A DNA stretch of 64,000 nucleotides from positions 221,114-285,113 of the forward strand of contig DAIQNR010000001.1 in assembly GCA_036788295.1 (NCBI GenBank), given 5' to 3'. This DNA is from JAHQVK01 sp036788295 (GTDB lineage Bacteria; Myxococcota; Kuafuiibacteriia; Kuafuiibacteriales; Kuafuiibacteriaceae). A program made the translations under genes and the position numbers. Shown here piece after piece: positions 48,311 to 57,100 of this stretch. The notes under the pieces are model-generated. The model saw only the letters and a list, made by a program, of their open reading frames with translations, did no database searches and was not told the DNA's origin. The first letter of the stretch is position 1. Each line of letters begins with the position of its first letter.

Positions 48311-48451
48311 GGGACGCGCGGAGTGTAGGCACGCGCCGAATCCCTTTTCAACGCAGGAACCAGCGGGAGACCAAAGGCTCGGTCTTTCGGTCGGGTTCGA
48401 AAACCGCGGTCCCCCCGGAGGGGCGAGGCCCTGAGGGCGAACCCGGTCCGC

Positions 48452-50152
48452 TCACGCCGCCGACCGAGCCGCTCGCCGGGGCGGCTTCGGGCGAGCCCTC
48501 GCCCTCGACCGGAGCTCCTCGGCGAGCGCCCGGGTGCGGTCGGTGATCTCGACGCCGCCGAGCATTCGAGCCAGCTCGGTCACGACCCCGGCGACGTCGA
48601 GCGGCTCGACCGAGGTGACGGCCCTCCCTCGCTGCTCGACCTTGCTCACCCGCAGATGGCGGTCGGCGAAGGCGGCGACCTGCGGGAGGTGGGTGACCGC
48701 GATGACCTGCGACCGCGACGCGAGGGCCGCGAGGCGCCGGCCCAAGACCTCGGCGACCGCGCCCCCGACGCCGGTGTCGACCTCGTCGAAGACGTAGCAG
48801 GCGGCCCCGTCGCGCACGACCTGCTTGATGGCGAGCAGCATCCTCGACAGCTCTCCCCCCGACGCACACCGCCGCAGCGACCTCGGCGGCTCCCCTGGGT
48901 TGGGCGAGAACAGCAGCTCGATGGTCTCCCCGCCCTTTGGGCCGGGCGCCGGTAGGGCGAGCTGCTGAAGCTCGACTTGCGTCTTTCCGAGGGCGAGCGT
49001 CTCGAGGGCAGCGCCGATGGCGTGGGCGAGCCGTGGCGCGGCCGCGGCCCGAGCGGACGACAGCGCCGATGAGGCCTCCGCCAACAGACGCTCCGCCGCG
49101 GCGAGCTCCGCCTCGGCTTTCGCCCGCCGCGGGGCCTCCTCGTCCAGCGCCAGAGCCTCCTCCTCCATGGCGGAGCGGGCGGCGAGCACCTTCTCCTCCG
49201 TCGATCCGAAACGCCGTCCGAGGCGCTCAAGCGTGGACAGACGCCGCTCGATCTCGTCGAGCCGCCCCGGCTCGGCCTCGAGCTCGGCGGCGTGCCTGGC
49301 CACCGCGCGGCTCAGCTCCTCCACTTCCGCGAGCAGCGAAGAAGCGGTGAGGCGGGACGGCTCGAGGGCCGAATCGAGCGCGGCGAGTCGCTCGAGCCGC
49401 CGCGCCACCCGGGCGAGCACCTCCACCGTCGCCCCCTCGGACGAGTAGAGGGCGCCCTCGATCGCAGAGAGACCGGTCAAGAGCTCCTCTGCGTGGCGGA
49501 GCCGCGCCCGCTCGGCCAGCAGCCGATCTCGCTCCCCCGGGGTCGGGTTGGCCTCGTCGATGGCCTCGATCGCCGCCCGCAGCTCCTCCCGCCGGCGGTC
49601 CCGGGCGACCGGGTCGAGCGTGAGCGCGCCGAGCTCCGCGGCCCGCTGCGTGCGGACCTCATGGCAGCGCCGCACCGTCTCCCGGAGCCGGCCGTGGTTT
49701 CCGAACCGATCGAGCATCTCGAGGTGGGCGTCCGGGTCGAGCAGCGCGACGTGCTCGTGCTGGCTGGTGAGATCCACGACCCCTTGCATCAACTGGAGCA
49801 GGGCCCCGACCGTCGCTGGCCGCCCGTTCACGGTCACCCGGCCCCGCCCCTGGGCCCGCACTGTCCGAGCGATCGAGACCTGGCCGTCGCCGGCGGGAAA
49901 ACCGGCCTCGTCCCACTTCGCCAACGCCGGGTGCTCCGGCGGGAGCCGAAAGAGCGCCTCTACGGTCGCCTCTTCGCGGCCGCTGCGCACCATCTCGGGC
50001 GCCCCGCGCGCCCCGAGGACGAGCGACATCGCGCTGAGCAGCACCGATTTGCCGGCGCCCGTCTCCCCGGTGAGCACGTTCAGGCCGGGGGCGAACTTCA
50101 GCTCGAGCCGCTCCACCAAGGCGAGGTCACGGATATTCAGGTGCACCAGCAT
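48452..50152 (-). CDS. recN: RecN, DNA double-strand-break repair SMC-like ATPase
   Basis: A 566-aa SMC-family protein that gathers DNA ends for recombinational repair. Walker A GETGAGKSVLL (about 30-40) is followed by Arg/Glu-rich coiled coils on both sides of a short hinge, then the ABC signature region CASGGELSRMLLAIK, Walker B YVFDEVDTGVGG and the H-loop AVTHLPQVAAFAD. Length and motifs are normal. No LexA-type box is visible in the 24 bp upstream, so expression may come from the preceding gene 50177-52375. Confidence 0.97.
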   Translation of the reverse strand: MLVHLNIRDLALVERLELKFAPGLNVLTGETGAGKSVLLSAMSLVLGARGAPEMVRSGREEATVEALFRLPPEHPALAKWDEAGFPAGDGQVSIARTVRAQGRGRVTVNGRPATVGALLQLMQGVVDLTSQHEHVALLDPDAHLEMLDRFGNHGRLRETVRRCHEVRTQRAAELGALTLDPVARDRRREELRAAIEAIDEANPTPGERDRLLAERARLRHAEELLTGLSAIEGALYSSEGATVEVLARVARRLERLAALDSALEPSRLTASSLLAEVEELSRAVARHAAELEAEPGRLDEIERRLSTLERLGRRFGSTEEKVLAARSAMEEEALALDEEAPRRAKAEAELAAAERLLAEASSALSSARAAAAPRLAHAIGAALETLALGKTQVELQQLALPAPGPKGGETIELLFSPNPGEPPRSLRRCASGGELSRMLLAIKQVVRDGAACYVFDEVDTGVGGAVAEVLGRRLAALASRSQVIAVTHLPQVAAFADRHLRVSKVEQRGRAVTSVEPLDVAGVVTELARMLGGVEITDRTRALAEELRSRARARPKPPRRAARSAA

Positions 50153-50176
50153 GGGCTGGCTCTACCACACGAGTGT

Positions 50177-52375
50177 TCAGCGCACCAGCTGAGGTCGCAG
50201 CGACACCGATCGGTCCTTCACGAGCACCTGAAACCGCACCGCGCGGCACGCGTGCTGCTCGATGAGGCTCTGCTCGCTCGCTCGCAGCTTGGCCCCGAAG
50301 CTCTCGAACGACAGGCCGTCCACCGGCTCTCCGACCCGCGTCTTCGCGGACACGAACTCATCGAACACCCTCCGGTAGTGGGTCGAGTCGAACGGCACCG
50401 GCGCGACGTCACCGGTCGTGGGGGACGAGACTGCGGGCAGCGCCGAGGAGCTGAGGCCGGTCCCGAGGCTGCTCGTGAGCCCCGGTGCGCCCCTCGGGCC
50501 GGTCCGCTCGGTGCCGGGCGCGCCGCTGGGAGGGCCGCCGACGGAGTGATCGTACAGATGCGAAGCGTGCTCCTTGGGGATGGGGAGGTTGCCCTCGTGC
50601 CGTGGGCTCGGCGCCATGAGCGGGCGGCCGTGGCTGGCCATGCCCTGGGCGGCGACCATGCCCGGCGACAGTCCCCCTTTGGGGGCGGGGAGGTTCTCCT
50701 CCGGCCCCGCCAACGGGGACGGGCCCGGCCGAGACGTCCGCGCGGCCTTCGCGATCGCCTCGAAGCTCGGGACGTCGCCCGAAGACTCCGCCGAGCCCGA
50801 GGCCCAAGCCGGCGGTTCCGGCGGACGCGAGGGAAGAGAGGGGATCGGTTGGGCCGGTGTCCCCGTCGTCGGCCCGAGCCCCGCCGAGGCGCCGAGCCCG
50901 AACGGATCCACCGGACCCCGGTCGAGCGGATCGGAACGGGCCCAATCGGCGGCCGGCGGCAGACCCGGCGACGCCGCCCACGGCGGAGGGGGCTCGAATC
51001 CGGCCGAACCATGGGAGGACGCGTCCACCTCCGAGCTCGAGGAAGGCACCTGCTCGCGGCCGGCAGCGGGGACCCCACCGTACGTGCCGAACCCGTCGAG
51101 CCGGAGCGGTCCGCCGGGGGGAGGAGCGGCCGACCCGACCGAAGGACGGGCCGGGGCGGGAGGAGGACCTCCAATCGCGGCCGCCGGCGGCATCGGTGGC
51201 ACCGTCGGCGACCGGGGCGGGGAAGCGGGGGCCGCCGACCGAGGCGGGGAAGCGGGGGCCGCCGACCGAGGCGGGGATGCCGAAGCCGCCGAAGGCGACG
51301 GGGAAGCCGGTGCCGCCGACCACGGCGGAGGAGCCTCGCTTCGGTCGGCGGCGGCAGCCCCGGGCTTTTGCGGGGTCGCCGATGCCGACGCGGGCCGCAT
51401 TCCGGTGGAAGACGACGCTGCGCTGCTTGCGCCATCTCGGACCGGCGGATCGGCCAGCACCCCTGTGGACGGCGCGGCGCGGGGCTTGGGGCGCGCCGGA
51501 GCTGCAGAGAGCGAGAGCAAAACGGAGAACAGCGCGAGGCATCCCAAGCCGAGACCCCATATCAGCCACCGGACCGCGTCGAAGGCGGCGTCGGTGACCG
51601 CCGAAGTCGCCGGGGCGAGAGCCACCACCCGAAGGTGGGGAGCCCTGCCGACCTCCCGTTCGGCCACCGCGTGCGTCGTCTCGTCCCACGTCATGGTCGG
51701 GGGCAGTCGCTCCGACCGGAGGGCCGCGAGGCGCTCGACCGGCCGGAGCGAGACGAGCGGCTCGCCCCCGTCGAACAGCGCCAGCACCACCGCGGCGTCG
51801 GCGGACCGGGCCCACATCGCGAGCCGGGTTCGGGTGAGGGGCCGGGCGAGCACGAGGACGGCCTCGACCCGAGCCGGGCGCGCCGACAGCGCCGACGGAT
51901 CGTGGGGAAGCGGCACCGCCAAAACCTCCTGGGGGATCTCGTCCAGCCACTCCACTCCGACCTCGAGCGCGCCGGCCGCTCCTCCTCGGGCGGCCTCGGT
52001 CGCGGCCAGCGGCGCCGAGCCCGCGACCAGTCCCCCGCGGGGGTCGAGGAGCGCAGCCTGGCCGTCGCCGCCGAGCTGCTCCACGGCGCTGTCGAGCAGC
52101 TCTTCGACGGCCGGGCCCCCTTGCCAGGGTCCCGATTTGCCCGTCCCTGCCAAAGCAGGGCTTCGCGCGAGGGCCCGTCCGGTGGCCTCGAGCGCGCCTA
52201 GGGAGCGGGACCAAGCCTGCTCGACCTCGAGCGCCGCGGCCCTCGCCTCGGCCGCGGCTCGCCGGCTCACCTCCGGTTCGACGGTCGGCGCGACCTTCCG
52301 GTCGAGCGCCATGGTCGCGACTCCAAAGAGCGCCGCCACTCCAAGGCCAGCTTGCAAAAGCGCCATCCACCTCAT
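50177..52375 (-). CDS. Two-TM protein with MXAN_5187-type C-terminal domain
   Basis: A 732-aa protein. TM1 (about 5-24) and TM2 (about 262-284) enclose an extracytoplasmic region of about 235 residues that resembles a sensor-type domain. A very long Pro/Ala/Ser-rich, probably disordered cytoplasmic region follows, including tandem repeats (51210-51317). The final ~75 residues form a compact conserved domain: YRRVFDEFVSAK, VDGLSFESFGAKLR and CRAVRFQVLVKD. I recognise this as the domain named after M. xanthus MXAN_5187; its function is unknown to me. The ATG at 52375 follows the upstream stop by 1 bp. Shape suggests a signalling receptor or scaffold. Confidence 0.8.
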   Translation of the reverse strand: MRWMALLQAGLGVAALFGVATMALDRKVAPTVEPEVSRRAAAEARAAALEVEQAWSRSLGALEATGRALARSPALAGTGKSGPWQGGPAVEELLDSAVEQLGGDGQAALLDPRGGLVAGSAPLAATEAARGGAAGALEVGVEWLDEIPQEVLAVPLPHDPSALSARPARVEAVLVLARPLTRTRLAMWARSADAAVVLALFDGGEPLVSLRPVERLAALRSERLPPTMTWDETTHAVAEREVGRAPHLRVVALAPATSAVTDAAFDAVRWLIWGLGLGCLALFSVLLSLSAAPARPKPRAAPSTGVLADPPVRDGASSAASSSTGMRPASASATPQKPGAAAADRSEAPPPWSAAPASPSPSAASASPPRSAAPASPPRSAAPASPPRSPTVPPMPPAAAIGGPPPAPARPSVGSAAPPPGGPLRLDGFGTYGGVPAAGREQVPSSSSEVDASSHGSAGFEPPPPWAASPGLPPAADWARSDPLDRGPVDPFGLGASAGLGPTTGTPAQPIPSLPSRPPEPPAWASGSAESSGDVPSFEAIAKAARTSRPGPSPLAGPEENLPAPKGGLSPGMVAAQGMASHGRPLMAPSPRHEGNLPIPKEHASHLYDHSVGGPPSGAPGTERTGPRGAPGLTSSLGTGLSSSALPAVSSPTTGDVAPVPFDSTHYRRVFDEFVSAKTRVGEPVDGLSFESFGAKLRASEQSLIEQHACRAVRFQVLVKDRSVSLRPQLVR
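51210..51317 (-). repeat. Four 27-bp tandem repeats inside the MXAN_5187-type gene
   Basis: Units at 51210-51236, 51237-51263, 51264-51290 and 51291-51317, the first two nearly identical and the others diverged. They encode a nine-residue ASPPRSAAP-type repeat in the disordered linker. In-frame length keeps the protein open. Confidence 0.9.
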
Positions 52376-52376
52376 G

Positions 52377-53000
52377 TCATTGGGCTCCGGTAGCCTCGAT
52401 CCGTTCTTTCGCCCACCGCCACAACCCTTCCCGGTCCGCTTCCGGTTGACCCGACCAATGGGACAGTACCCGAAGCGCCTCCGACCGCACCGGCTCCGCC
52501 CGGTCCTCGGCCGCCCGCAGCACCAGAGGCAATGTCCCGGGGGAAGGTCCACGGAATCCGAGCGCTTGGACCGCTATCACCCGTAGCTCGGCTTCCGGCT
52601 GGGCGAGCAGCCAGCCGACGCTATTTTCCGTCGCCGCCGCGTAGGCCCGCGGACGCAGCCACTCGTCGAAGCTCGACGGGAGCAGCAGCAGCGCGAAGAG
52701 GACCCCGAACGCGACCTGAAAAAACGCCCGGCCCGGCGGGTAGCTGCGCCGGCGAACGAGGAACCAGCGGTCCACGGCGTACAACCCGAGAAACAGCGCA
52801 AACGAGCCGAGCGGCGCGAATCTCCACCCCTCCGACAGCGAACCGCGCCGGACCGCCTCGGCGAGCCTCGGCTCCGCGAACAACGCCGCGCCGGCAGACA
52901 AGGTCGCAAGAAGGAACAGCCCCACCCGGAGGGGCTTCGCCTCGATCGGGAGCCGCTGGATGGGCTCGCTGGGACGATAAGGGGGGACTTGGGCCGCCAT
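52377..53000 (-). CDS. Three-TM protein with C-terminal HEAT-like repeats
   Basis: A 207-aa protein. Three helices are visible: PLRVGLFLLATLSAGAALF (about 27-46), FAPLGSFALFLGLYAVDRWF (about 62-82) and FFQVAFGVLFALLLLP (about 93-112). The C-terminal ~80 residues look like two HEAT/Armadillo-type helix pairs (PEAELRVIAVQALGF and AEPVRSEALRVLSHW), a form used for protein contacts. I do not recognise a named family. The ATG at 53000 has GAGG very close. A palindrome (CCGACC-G-GGTCGG, 53010-53022) lies just upstream. The gene is followed after 1 bp by the MXAN_5187-type gene, so the two probably act together. Confidence 0.75.
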   Translation of the reverse strand: MAAQVPPYRPSEPIQRLPIEAKPLRVGLFLLATLSAGAALFAEPRLAEAVRRGSLSEGWRFAPLGSFALFLGLYAVDRWFLVRRRSYPPGRAFFQVAFGVLFALLLLPSSFDEWLRPRAYAAATENSVGWLLAQPEAELRVIAVQALGFRGPSPGTLPLVLRAAEDRAEPVRSEALRVLSHWSGQPEADREGLWRWAKERIEATGAQ

Positions 53001-53152
53001 GACCTCGCACCGACCGGGTCGGCCTCGATGTGGCGTACCGCCGATCCCGATGCGGCGCAACCAAGGCTGAGGGCTCGCTCGCGCGGCGGCGACCCTCCGG
53101 CATCGAACGCGCGGCGCTCGAAGCGACCCGGCCCGTGTGCAACGATGCACCG

Positions 53153-54178
53153 GTGAGGACGGTCTGGCTCCTTCTTGCCCTCTCGTTCGCCTGCGATGGG
53201 TCCGACGAGCGCTTCGTCATCGGCCTCGTATCGACGAGCGAAGGACCGGGTCCGCTCGCCCCTGCCGGCTTCGGGCCCGAAGGTCGCGTGCTGCTCGCCC
53301 GCCGAAGCCCGCCGGGCCGGATCGCGACCGTGGACATCGACACCGGAGCCACGGTGGATGCCGCCTTCGACGCCTTCCCGACCGTGCATCCGCCCCAACC
53401 GGTCTCGGGCGGCCTCGCCGTGGTCAACCCGGTCGGCCGGCTGGTCCGCTACGGATTCGATGGCGGCGAGCTGGGCTCGGCCCCGGCCGAGCCGCTCGGC
53501 CAGACCGCGCCGCCGGTGCTCGGCGCCGATGGCTCCATCTGGATCGCGAGCACCCTGGGTCGGGTCGTCCGCTTCGAGCCCGACGGAGCGGTCGGATGCG
53601 ACGTCCTCGTGGACGGAGCCTCGGTGGGCGTCGCGGTCGCCGCGGCCGGGCGAGCCTACATCAGCACCGACACCGGGGCGCTGATCGGCCTCGAGCCGGA
53701 CGGTACGGAGGTCTTCGAGCAGCGCCTCGCTCCCCCGCTGAGCCCGCCGGTGGTGACCGCCGATGGCGTCGCCGTGCTGGAGCAGGGCTTTCTCCGGAAA
53801 TTCGGCCCATCCGGAAGCGAGCTCGCCTCGGCGGCGGTCGAAGGAGCGGCCGGCCTCGTCGCCGACCGGGCCGGAGGGCTCGTAGCCTGGTCCACCGACG
53901 GGAGGTGGGTTCGGCTCGGCGAAGACGGCGCGGTGCTCGGACCGGTCGAGGTCACGGCCGCCGAGGTCAGCCTGGCCCCGATCGCCCTCCCCTCCGGACG
54001 AACCGGTTGGGTGGACCGCGACGGCGTGGCCCGGTCCATCAACCAAGACGGCACCATCGCCGCCGAGCGGAGCCTCGACGTCGGGACCCCCGACGGCCTC
54101 ACGTCGGCCCCGAGCGGCAGGGGCGTCGTCGTCGCTGGGGACACGGTGCTCGGACTGGACTTCGAGCTCGCCCTTTGA
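53153..54178 (+). CDS. Predicted lipoprotein with beta-propeller-like repeats
   Basis: A 341-aa exported protein. The GTG at 53153 gives a short lipoprotein signal (VRTVWLLLALSFAC) with Cys14 as the lipidation site. The body consists of repeats of about 35-45 residues with a GxIWxAS, GRVVRFEPDG, GALIGLEPDGTEV, GRWVRLGEDGAV pattern, typical of PQQ-type or NHL-type beta-propellers but without identifiable PQQ ligands. No enzymatic function can be assigned. It is divergent from the HEAT gene and ends 7 bp before the convergent giant TPR gene. Confidence 0.8.
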   Translation: MRTVWLLLALSFACDGSDERFVIGLVSTSEGPGPLAPAGFGPEGRVLLARRSPPGRIATVDIDTGATVDAAFDAFPTVHPPQPVSGGLAVVNPVGRLVRYGFDGGELGSAPAEPLGQTAPPVLGADGSIWIASTLGRVVRFEPDGAVGCDVLVDGASVGVAVAAAGRAYISTDTGALIGLEPDGTEVFEQRLAPPLSPPVVTADGVAVLEQGFLRKFGPSGSELASAAVEGAAGLVADRAGGLVAWSTDGRWVRLGEDGAVLGPVEVTAAEVSLAPIALPSGRTGWVDRDGVARSINQDGTIAAERSLDVGTPDGLTSAPSGRGVVVAGDTVLGLDFELAL

Positions 54179-54185
54179 TCCTTGC

Positions 54186-57100
54186 TCAGACCAGCTGCAC
54201 GCCCATCTTCAACCGGGCCCGACCGGCGAAATAGGCGTCGCTCACCGAATACGACAGCAAATCGAGCGCTTCGGGCACATCCCGCAGCGCCATCGAGGCG
54301 TCGCTCGGATCGGTGAAGGTCGACCGGGTGGCCCCCCGCTCCCGCAGCAGCACCCGCAGCGCGGCTTCGAGCTCGCCCGACACGAGCAGCCCGGCCCGGT
54401 GGGCGGTGTCCCGAGCCGCGACCCGGTGCCGGCCCATGTCCACGTGGTGGATCGAGCGCCCCGCTTCTTCGAGCTCCTTGCGGATGCGGCCGCTCGCCGC
54501 CTGCTTGATCCGGCGGGTGGCCATGTCGAGCGCGGCCGGGTCGACCGGGACCGACTGGCTAGGCCGGCCGAGCTGGGCGACGGCCCAGACCAGGGCCTCG
54601 AGCTCGCGATCGCTGACCCCATCGAACGAGAACTGCCCGCCCTTCACCCGCTCGAGCGCGCGGCCGAGCAGAAAACGCTGCTCGCGGGCGGCGACCCGCT
54701 TCGCGAACCGACCCCCGACCACGACCGCCGGGAGACGCTGGCCCTCGACCCTCACACCGAACTCGTCGTCGGCGCCGAGCCACAGCTCGATCCCGGGCAC
54801 CGACAGCGCGTGGGACAGCTCATCGACCAAGACCCGGACCGGGTGGCTCGATCTCGGGTTCAGCTTCTGGGTCCGCGGACCCGGCGTCCGGGAGGCCGCG
54901 CGCCCCAGTTCAGGACCCAGCAGCGAAAACGCGCGGCGAATCGGCCCCCGCTCATCGGGGTGAACCACGAAGCTCTCGTGGTCTTCGTCCGTCAGCGCCC
55001 CGTCGGTGATCGGCGCCACGGAGGCCTTGTGCTCGGCATGAAACGCGAACTCCTCCGGCCGGTGGGCCTGCAAGAAGACGAGCACCTCCGCAGCGATGAA
55101 CGCTGGGTCCCACGCCTCCAGCAGCCGAAACAGGCGGTGCAGCTCGCGGTAGCTGTCGATCCGCAGCGGATCGAGGGCCAGAAGCCGCCGGTGGACCTCG
55201 ATCGCCGGTCGGTAGGACTCCGCCCGCTTGCCGAGAAGCCCCGCCAGCCGCTCGAGCGCCCCCACGTCGTCCGGATGGGCTTCGAGCACATACTGCAGCG
55301 CCACCGCCGCCCGGTGCTCGTCACGAAGCCGGTACTCGAACACCTCTGCCATCCGCCGGTGGTGCCGGGTCGCGGCGCTTCGCTCGTTTGTCCCCAGCAG
55401 GTTGACGAGGTGCCGGGCGACCTCGACCAGCTCCGGCCATTCCTGCCTCGCCTCGTGCAAATCGCACAAACGCTCCAGGGCGGGGCGGCAGCCGGGGTCG
55501 AGCTCGACCGCCTTTCGCAGCGCACGGAGCGCGGCCCCCTGGTCTTTTCGGTTCACCTCGATGTCGGCGACCCGCAGCAGGGCCTCGGTGCGCCGCTGCG
55601 GGTCGGGCTCGACGGAGACCAGCTTGAGCAGCACGTTGACGGTCGAGCCCCAGTCCTTCGCGCCCTCGTACAGCTCCGCCAGCCGCTCGAGGCTCTCGAT
55701 GTCCGACGGGTCCGCCGTGAGCGCGGCTTGCAGGGACTGGACGCTGCGAAACAGGTCCCCCCGCAGCTGGTAGAGGGTGGCGAGCGACTTGAAAGTGTCC
55801 CGGAGGACCTCCGGCTCCTTCGTCGCGGCCAGGGTCCGCTGAAAGATCTCGACCGCCTCCTCGTGCGCGCCCCGGGCGAGCAGGAGCGGCCCGTACCGAA
55901 CGAGCGCGGTCACGAGCTTCGGCTCGAGGGCGAGCGCGGCCGCGTAGTCCTCCATCGCGGTCGCGGGGTCGGCGAGCCGCTCCTCCGCGACCCGGCCGGC
56001 CGAGGACCGCAGGCGAGCCTGCTCCTCCGGGGGAGCCATCGAGGCCCGGAGCCGGAGCAGCTGGTAGACCCGGTCATGCTCTTCTCGCTCGAGGTACAGC
56101 GCCTCGAGCTGGTTGAAGGCGCCAAGGTGCAGGGGCTCCCGGCTCAGCACCGCCTCGAACGCGGCGATGGCCGCGTCCCGGTCTCGCCGCTGCTCGAGAT
56201 GGACCCGTCCCGCCTCGAAGAGCAGCTGCGCGCCGAGGCTCGGGTCGGCGGTCTCTCTTGCCTCCTGGTCGAGAAGCGCCAGGCAGCGATCCACGTCGCC
56301 CGCCGCTTCCGCCAACCGCCGGCGCGCCTGCATGGAGGGCAGATCGGAGGGCTGCGCGGCCAGGGCTTCGTCGAGCAGCGCCGCCGCCCGCTCCCCGTCG
56401 AGCAGCTGCTCGGCGTGGATGTCCGCGGCACGGTGGAGAAGATCGGCTCGGCGAGCGGGATCGCAGCCCGGAACCGAGGCCTCCCGCTCGTACAAATGGG
56501 CGAGTCCGGCCCAGTCCCGCGCCGCCAGGTACGCCGACTCCAGGGCCCGAATCGCGACCGGATGGTCCGGTACCGCATCGAGCGCTTTCCGGAGGTAGTC
56601 GACGCCGGACCGAGGCGGCTCGACCTGGTGCTCCGCGAGCTGCGCGAGCCGAAGAAAGCGGGCCGCCCGCGTCGCCGGATCGGTCTCGGTGTCGGCCAGA
56701 CGCTCCCCGATCTCGAGCGCCCGCGCGAAATCGCGGCGCGCGAGCATGATCTGCTCCAGCCGGGCGAGGCGACCGGCCGAGGGGTCGAGCCGAACCGCCT
56801 CTTCGAGCCGCTCGGCGGCGTGGTCGAGGTTCTTGAGCCTCTCCGCGTCGACGTCCGCGGCCTCGACGAGCGTCGCTGCCCGCTCCTCGGGGCTCGAAGC
56901 CCGCTCCGCGGAGGCGGTGAGCGTCGCTGCGAGCGCATTCCACATCCCCTCGCGGGCGTGGATGCGAACGAGGCCGCGGGTGGCCGCGTCGACCGAGTGA
57001 CCGAGGCGGACCACCCGCTGGAACAGCTCCACGGCCTGATCCCCGCGGTCGAGCCGCTCCTCGCACAGCCTCGCCACCTCGAGCAGACCGGCCGCCTTAG

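Noticed and set aside
51210..51317. Regular 27-bp repeats as a CRISPR array
   Set aside because: They are contiguous without spacers and lie in frame in a coding region.
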